Positions 34,323 through 64,000 of a stretch of 64,000 nt of DNA are shown here, piece by piece. The notes beneath the pieces are model-generated. The model had not been told where the DNA came from. It was given only the letters and a program-made list of their open reading frames with translations, and did not search any database. Each line of letters opens with the position of its first letter. Within the stretch, counting starts at the first letter, position 1. This DNA comes from Flaccisagitta enflata. Lineage: Eukaryota; Chaetognatha; Sagittoidea; Aphragmophora. The stretch is taken from the NCBI GenBank assembly GCA_965153355.1, contig OZ231127.1, positions 28,334,001 through 28,398,000 of the forward strand. Reading direction: 5' to 3'. The position numbers and the translations under genes were made by a program.

Positions 34323-35049
34323 TTGATCATTTCTGTCTGTCATGGCGCTTATTGTACCTTGTTATCAACATTTGATCAAATCTAATTCCAGCAGAAAATT
34401 CTTCGTTTTATTTTTTTTTTAAATTCCATCAGAGCACAGTAGCACAAAAATCTCAGCAATAAATTCATTTTCAGTTCATATGAGAAACAGTCTAACAAAA
34501 TGTAATTAGAGTGATTCTCGTAAAAATAACCAGCTATGATCTTATACTCAAACATTTTGCACAGACCTTCACGAAAAACAATTATGAATAGGTAGTTACT
34601 TAGAGGAACCGTGTACTGCAATCGCAGATGTGAAAATTATTTTTAAACCAGATTATTATCTTTCTATTTCAGATATTTCTGAGCGGAAGAAAATTTCAAA
34701 CGAAAAATAATACAAAATCGCAAGTAAGACAATTTTTTTATTTGTTTTTTTTTTTTTCAACACAATAGGAGTGTATGGATTGTCATACACTCACAGATCT
34801 GTTTCAGGTGAAGCGCGAGGATTTTTTTTCAGGCGGTTTTCCGTTTTTGGTTGAGATATGGGTCAAATTCCGTGTACAATGAAGGCAGTGTGAGATGTTC
34901 AACATCGCGTGCAAGACAGTAGCATACCGATACATTCTACCGATTATGACCGAACGAATGACTCAATCAGTATCAATCAATTTACCGTGTTTTTCGAGAG
35001 TAAGAAATTTGTATGAACTGGAGGAGCAATTTCAAATATAAAAATTTCT

Positions 35050-35084
<35 letters not shown>

Positions 35085-35837
35085 CTTGAGTTAATCCAAG
35101 GTTGAAAGTGTCTGTGCTGGTTGGCAAAATAACTCGTCAAAACATATTTTGCATGGTCCTTTGCCATAGCATTTTGCAAAAGTTAAACCATATCATACAA
35201 CTGATTAAAACTTATTGAATTTAATTTGATTATTTTAAATTTGAATATGCTCCAATTTGAGAGAACGAGTATTAAAAAAATTTTCTCAGTTCGAAAGATC
35301 AATACTTAGCGAGACAGTCACATCAGGAATCTGTGGAATGCAAGGTTCAATCAACCTGAAGAAAGGCTTGAGTATCAACCAGTAATGATAGATGAACAAT
35401 CTGTTTTCGAAATTTTTTGACAATCAACGTCAAACCTTTTTGGATAAATTCTGAACAATCTTTTTGTGGACAAAAATTACTTCGGTTTAACTTGAGGAAC
35501 CGCTGGGACTGAATAGCAAAATTGATGTGGAATACGGGAAGAACATTTCCGTGTTGGGCGGAATTAAATTTCGAATAAAACCATTGATGATTTTTGATAA
35601 ATACATTATTCCATCTGTTTTTCGACATTATGTCAAACCAGTTCTTCTGGAATTTGCTATGCTTTAATAAACCACACAGTAGATCTCATCAAGACTTGAG
35701 TTAATTGGGGCAAGCACAATGAAAATGGTATGATACTAGAGAAGTGAAATATATGGATATACATTTTTATGTTTTACTAATATCATATTAATGTTATGAA
35801 CAGACAAATCAGACGATGGTTCAATTTCTGACATCCC

Positions 35838-36395
35838 TACAGTAGATGTCATCTTGACTTGGAAATACGTGGGAATTCGTATCAGGAAATCAAGTGAACA
35901 TAAAAAACTGATATTAAAAATATTAACTAATATAAAGATGCTTTATTGACGATGGGTGTTGGTTGCTATGGAAACACATTTTCATGTTTTTCCGCTAAAA
36001 TATCAACATTGTTTAAAATCAAATTTGCTACAAGTTTCTCACAATATGTTCTGTAAAAATAACACTCGTTCATCGGTTGCTAGAGAGCATCCCAGGGCTG
36101 TCACACATAGTTACGCTCCATACCAATAGCTAAACAAGCAACATTCTTACAGAACATATTGTGGGGAAGTTGTAGCAAATTTGATTTTAAGCAATGTTCC
36201 CTCAAAAAGTTTTTAAAAATATTGATATTCTAGTGGAAATACATAGGAATGTGTTTCCATGGCAACCAACACCCATCCTCAATAAAGCATCCTCGATCTT
36301 TTTATTAGTTTATATTCTAAATATCATCATTTTATGTTCATTTGTCTTCTCAATAGGCATTCCCCCGTATTTCCAACTCTAGACGACATCTAGTA
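35838..36395. mobile_element. Tc1/mariner-like foldback element, ~560 bp
   Basis: The left end TACAGTAGATGTCATCTTGA and CTTGGAAATACG is mirrored by CGTATTTCCAACTCTAGACG and ACATCTAGTA. The inner arms include GGTGTTGGTTGCTATGGAAA paired with TTTCCATGGCAACCAACACC, and ACAATATGTTCTGTAA paired with TTACAGAACATATTGT. The TA flanked by CAGT is typical of Tc1/mariner-derived MITEs. Confidence 0.7.
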
Positions 36396-37059
36396 AACCA
36401 AAATGGAGAATACCTCAATATATGTTGAATAACATCACAGCCAGAATTTCAGGCCTCCTGGAGCAATTTTGATTTTGCTCATCTAACCTCTTATTTTAGC
36501 ATAAAATGATATTTTTCTCAATTTCAATAAAAGGTCTAAAATCTTTGCTTTATTGTTTTACATATTCACTATGTAGGTAGCAATGTGTAAAAAAGAATTG
36601 AATGTAGCCACCCCTGTAATTCGTCCCATCATGTTTGCCCAAATCATGTCCAGTCTTGACAGAATTTTCTGTAAGTAAATCAGTAAATATCATGTGAAGC
36701 AACAATCACAATCTGATGTAAAACTCTTTAAGAGAATATGGATATGACTAGTCAAGAAGTTTAAGGGCGAAAAATGGTGAAGAAAGCATTCCACACCGAT
36801 AAGACGGTGCTTTTGAGCCAATTTATAACAATGAACACACCTGACAGATGGACTGACATGACAGTCCGGTCAATGCAGCATAGTGACTGAAAAACTAAGC
36901 CAACTAGCAAACACCATTTACCCTGAACATTTTGAATTAAGGGACCAAGAAAAACGACAGTTCAATGTGAAATTGTATAATGTGAAGGAACTATTTTGCA
37001 TGGCATGAAATCAAATATGTTTTCGGCTCAGATGAGCCTTTCCTCCCACCGTGATGAGC

Positions 37060-37358
37060 TACAGTAGATGTCGTCTAGACTTGGAAATACGGGGTATTCA
37101 TTTCAGGAAGATGAATATACTTAAGAGATTGATATTTGAAATGGTGTTGGTTGCTATGGAAACACATTTCTATGTTTTTATGCTATAGTATGAATATTTT
37201 GGGAAATCTTTTGAGGGAACATTATTTGAAATAAAATAAAACCCATAAGCAATAAAACATCCTTTTATTAATTTGTATTTCAAATATCAGTCTATAAGTT
37301 TATTTATCTTCCTGTAAGGAGTTCCCCGTATTTCCAAGTCTAGACGACACCTACTGTA
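37060..37358. mobile_element. Tc1/mariner-like foldback element, ~300 bp
   Basis: TACAGTAGATGTCGTCTAGA plus CTTGGAAATACGGGG at the left is matched by CCCCGTATTTCCAAG plus TCTAGACGACACCTACTGTA at the right, an inverted repeat of about 36 bases with one mismatch. It is a shorter relative of the element at 35838-36395 and contains GGTTGCTATGGAAACACATT. Confidence 0.8.
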
Positions 37359-37513
37359 TAGATTGTTTATCTTTCAGTTCCTCGATAATTTCAGCAGGGT
37401 GTAGCAGAGCACATGAAGCCGCTACGTGGCGCAGTGGCGCATTGGCGCAGTGGCGCGGCGGCGTAGTGGCGTGGAGGCGCGGTGGTGCAATGCACTTTCT
37501 CAGTAGACCACGT

Positions 37514-61100
<23,587 letters not shown>

Positions 61101-61133
61101 GTCTAAACACAGCGAATCAAAAGACTTCGGCGC

Positions 61134-61420
61134 TGATGACAGTGATAATGACAGTGTTGATGACGGTGATGACAGTGATAGTGACAGTATTGATGACGGT
61201 GATGACAGTGACGACGACGGTGACAGTGATGTGAATGTTGATAATGGTGATGATCAGATTGATGATGACGACAGTGTTGGGAGTTATGAGGACAGTAATG
61301 ATGACAGTTACGATGACAGTTATGGGGACGACAGTGATGAGATAGGACGTAGATAATGACGGTGATGACAGTAATGTCAAATATTGTCGAGAAAATGTCG
61401 ATAATGATAAATACGACGAT
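61134..61420. repeat. GATGACAGT-type 9-bp minisatellite
   Basis: Units GATGACAGT / GATAATGACAGT / GATGACGGT. The plus strand is open as a Asp/Ser-rich frame (61100-61356) purely through the repeat. The theme resembles that of the 59360-60559 array on the other side of the exon. Confidence 0.7.
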
Positions 61421-61765
61421 GACGATAAAGATGAGGAAGAATTTTTGATAAATATCGTAAAAACAAAAAGTGGAATGAAGGTAATAAAGACGACGGAGAA
61501 GCAATTGATGAGGAGACAATTGTTGCGTAAGATGACAGCGCAATCGACGTGGAGGAGGAGATGGAGATGGTCGAGGAGGAAGAAGAGGGTGGATGATGAT
61601 AAGGAGGAGGAGAAGGAAGAGGAGGAAGCGTTGAAGGTTTTCCGGAAGCGAAAACGGAGAGACGCGGAGAGAGGAGACAAGCGGGAAAGGGGAAAAGAAA
61701 AAAAAGGTTTTATTCCTTTATTGTCAAAGTGCTGACGGTATGTTAGTGAAGTGCATGAAGAGGTG

Positions 61766-61770
<5 letters not shown>

Positions 61771-61859
<89 letters not shown>
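61771..61859. repeat. (GA)n microsatellite
   Basis: A pure GA array. Confidence 0.95.
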
Positions 61860-61861
<2 letters not shown>

Positions 61862-62089
61862 GATCAAGATTTAATACAAATGTCATGAAAGGAAAAAAAA
61901 AGTTAACAAGATAAACTTAAAAAAAAAAATCAAAAGTGAAAAAAGAAAACACCGGAAAAAAAAGACGTCTTTTGCTCGCGGAAATGTCTGTTTATATGAT
62001 TTTAAGACGGAGAAAGAGATGCCGAAGATGAGCACGAACGGAAGGAAGAAGAGTACAGATCAGGATAAAGAGGAAGAAGAAGGGGGGGT

Positions 62090-62535
62090 GGGGGAAGAAG
62101 AAGCAGAAGAAGAACAATAGAAGAAAAAGAAAAAAGACAAAAGACAAAAAAAGAAGAGCAAGAACAAGGAGAACAAGAAGAACAAAAAGAACAAGAACAA
62201 TAACAAGAAGAACAAGAAGAAGAAAATGAAGAAGAAAAAGAAAGGAAGAAGGAGAAGAAGAATAAGGAGAAGAAGAAGAAGAAAAAGAAGAAGAAGAAGA
62301 AGAAGAAGAAGAAGAAGAAGAAGAAGAAGAAGAACAAGAAGAAGAAGAAGAAGAAGAAGAAGAAGAAGAAGAAGAAGAAGAAAAGAAGAAGAAGAAGAAC
62401 AAGAACAAGAACAAGAACAAGAACAAGAACAAGAAGAAGAAGAAGAAGAAGAAGAAGAAGAAGAAGAAAAGAAGAAGAAGAAAAAGAAGTCAAAGCTTAA
62501 AAGAGAAAAGAAGAAGAAAAAAAAGAGGAAGAATA
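62090..62535. repeat. (GAA)n / (GAACAA)n purine-rich array
   Basis: GAA with AAC interruptions and a GAACAA block at 62396-62430. It abuts the outer end of a family A element. Confidence 0.95.
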
Positions 62536-63008
62536 GTCGCAAAAGCGTCAGATGGTCAGCGATACCCGTGCCCCGCCCAAGTAGGTTGTGATTAAAGTTG
62601 ATGGAGGGAGCAGTGCAGCAGCACCAGCGGGGTTGATGACCTATGCTTTCACAAGTCACATACATGAGGAATTTTTTCCTTCTCCTTCGAGCCATAAAGA
62701 TTTGGGCCTTTGGGCTGGGATTTAGTTCTTGGGGCTAGGGTTTGGACCTTGGGGCTGGGATTTGGGCTTTAAAGCTGGGATTTAAGCCTCAAGTATGGGA
62801 GTCTAGCCTCCCGGATGGGATTTGGACTGGGATTTAGGATGGGAGCTAGGCCTTGATACTGGGATTTTGGCCGGGAAGCTAGGATTTGAGTCAGGGGAAG
62901 GGGGGGGGACAGAGAAGAAGAAAGAGGAAAAGAAGAAATAGAAGTAGAAAATTCCCCATATGTGTGAAAGCATAGGTCATCGACTCCCTTGGGCCGTTAC
63001 CCAAAAGG
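62533..63008. mobile_element. Family A foldback element, both arms
   Basis: Outer end TAGTCGCAAAAGCGTCAGAT, GGTCAGCGATACCCGTGCCC and AAGTAGGTTGTGATTAAAGT. Left arm GATGACCTATGCTTTCACAA; right arm TGTGAAAGCATAGGTCATCG near 62963. The interior at 62695-62890 holds ~20-base units like TGGGATTTGGGCCTT. A CACAAGTCACATACATGAGG insertion disturbs the left arm. Confidence 0.75.
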
Positions 63009-63021
63009 AGAGGAACAGCAG

Positions 63022-63562
63022 TGAACTAGTCGTCCAAGGATCGCATGTGGTCAGGGGTACCTGATGCCCTGCTCGGAGTGATCAAGTGAAGTAGTGGAGT
63101 GAGAACATGGCAGCGGCCCCAAAGCGCTCATGTCCTGTAGGACACAGGGGTGAATTTTGAGACGTCCTGACTCCTGAGGTAAATCAGGTCTGAGAAGACA
63201 GATAAGAGGTCATTGAAGGCGGATTCGAAGTCCAGAGGGCAGAATTTAGTGCAAAAGAGCAGATTTGAGGTTGGGGGGGCAGGGTTGAGGTCTAGAGGAC
63301 AAATTTGAGGCCTGAAGAGCTGATTTGAGGCCTGGAAGGTGGATTATAGGTCTGGAGAGCTGATTAGAGGTCTTGAGGGCAGATATGAGGTCTGGAGAGC
63401 TAATTTAAGCTCTAGAGAGCTAAATTGAGGTCAGAAAGGTCAAATTTTATGCCCAAGGGAGGGACGGACGGAAAGAAGGTTAAACGGGCGGAAGGACGGA
63501 CATGTTGAAATTCCCTCGTGTCCTACAGGACATCAGCCCTTTAGGGCCGCTGCCCAAAAAGA
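63022..63562. mobile_element. Family B foldback element, copy 4
   Basis: Left TAGTCGTCCAAGGATCGCAT, GGTACCTGATGCCCTGCTC, GCAGCGGCCCCAAAGCGC and GTCCTGTAGGACACAGGGGT. Right GTGTCCTACAGGACATCAGC and CCTTTAGGGCCGCTGCCC. The interior has ~20-base units like GAGGTCTGGAGAGCTGATTA and a GGACGGACGG tract. It lies directly after a family A element, as family B copies 1 and 2 follow one another. Confidence 0.8.
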
Positions 63563-63695
63563 AAGCGAGAAGGAAAGGAGAGGCACGCCGGGGCAACGAT
63601 TTCAGTCACAAACAGGTGGACGAAATGCTTGTTTTATCACTTTTGGACTCCGGTTTTACAGACGGACCGACGGACCGACGGACCGTCTTAAGTGA

Positions 63696-63853
63696 AACAA
63701 GGCCGGATACACGGCCAATACCAGTTGCGGACGGGTGGGCAGGGGCGGAATTGCACGTTTTCACACTTCCCAACTCGATCACCACGACAGACCGACCAAC
63801 GGACCGACGGACGGACAAAGCCTCTTATAGAGTCGCGTGTCCGCAACTAAAAA
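63696..63853 (+). mobile_element. Family C short element
   Basis: AACAAGGCCGGATACACGG, CCAATACCAGTTGCGGACGG, GTGGGCAGGGGCGGAA, TTTTCACACTTCCCAACTCG, a GACCGACC tract and the hairpin AGTCGCGTGTCCGCAACT plus AAAAA. The 5' flank is a GACCGACGGACC stretch at 63660-63684. Confidence 0.85.
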
Positions 63854-64000
63854 GAAAAAGATGAAGAACAGGAAAAACAAGAAGAACAAGAGTGTCAAAA
63901 AAACAAGAAGAACAAGAGTGTCAAAAAAACAAGAAGAAAAAGATTATAAAGAAGATGAAGAGAAAAACAAGGCCAAGTAGGCCAATAAGATGCGACGTGT

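Larger units (their letters stand above)
30114..37513. other. AT-rich intergenic DNA with foldback elements, no gene seen
   Basis: No open frame with protein-like composition was found on either strand between the anosmin stop and the end of the polyQ gene. Recognisable content is limited to a family C copy, several inverted-repeat elements (31786-32407, 33399-33883, 33975-34322, 35838-36395, 37060-37358) and a poly-T run at 35051-35081. Confidence 0.6.

Noticed and set aside
62002-62695. F/L/S-rich frames at 62.0-62.7 kb
   Set aside because: Translation of (GAA)n arrays.

Overview
The window looks like nuclear DNA of an invertebrate metazoan. It has spliced genes with GT-AG introns, a recognisable anosmin-1 homologue, no operons, and an exceptional load of microsatellites and short palindromic dispersed repeats. 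I cannot name the species. No rRNA, tRNA, CRISPR array, complete autonomous transposon or viral gene was recognised.

Four protein genes can be supported. (1) Minus strand, 4025-4933: the 3' coding exon of a six-blade kelch protein, with its 5' exons not found. (2) Minus strand, about 6712-9216: a three-exon kinase-KEN protein of the IRE1/RNase L type, with an HRD loop, a DFD motif as in RNase L, the R-N-x-x-x-H signature of the KEN ribonuclease and a C-terminal coiled coil. (3) Plus strand, 22674-30113: ten phase-compatible exons for the four fibronectin type III domains of an anosmin-1 (KAL1/ANOS1) homologue. The N-terminal Cys-rich/WAP part was not found, and the last exon adds an unusual hydrophobic tail. 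(4) Minus strand, about 61100 down to 37514: a large low-complexity Gln/Ser/Asn/His-rich, acidic, probably nuclear protein of unknown family. Its chain of phase-compatible exons carries one apparent frameshift inside a polyglutamine tract.

The rest is repeats. Layout: 1-4000 repeats with one doubtful exon; 4-5 kb kelch; 5.05-6.65 kb GACA/GAAA arrays and dispersed repeats; 6.7-9.3 kb kinase-KEN; 9.4-22.6 kb gene-poor repeats; 22.7-30.1 kb anosmin; 30.1-37.5 kb AT-rich DNA with foldback elements; 37.5-49.7 kb most of the polyQ gene; 49.8-60.5 kb its presumed large intron, full of nested foldback elements and a 1.2-kb minisatellite; 60.5-61.1 kb its 5' exons; 61.1-64 kb purine-rich arrays and more foldback elements.

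The dispersed repeats fall into a few families, each seen here in several copies. C: about 150-200 bp, starting ACAAGGCCGGATACACGG and ending in a GTCGCG...CGCGAC hairpin plus CTAAAA, with a GGAC/CGAC tract inside. A/B: foldback elements sharing GGTCAGCGGTACCC ends and GCAGCGGCCCC inverted arms, filled with roughly 20-35-bp minisatellites. D: elements with GGAAAAAAGTCG terminal inverted repeats and a palindromic 3' end. G: Tc1/mariner-like foldbacks with TACAGTA ends. The most unusual single object is the minisatellite at about 59.36-60.56 kb. Nearly every unit repeats both a perfect AP-1 site (TGAGTCA) and, on the gene strand, a copy of the adjacent exon end plus its 5' splice site.
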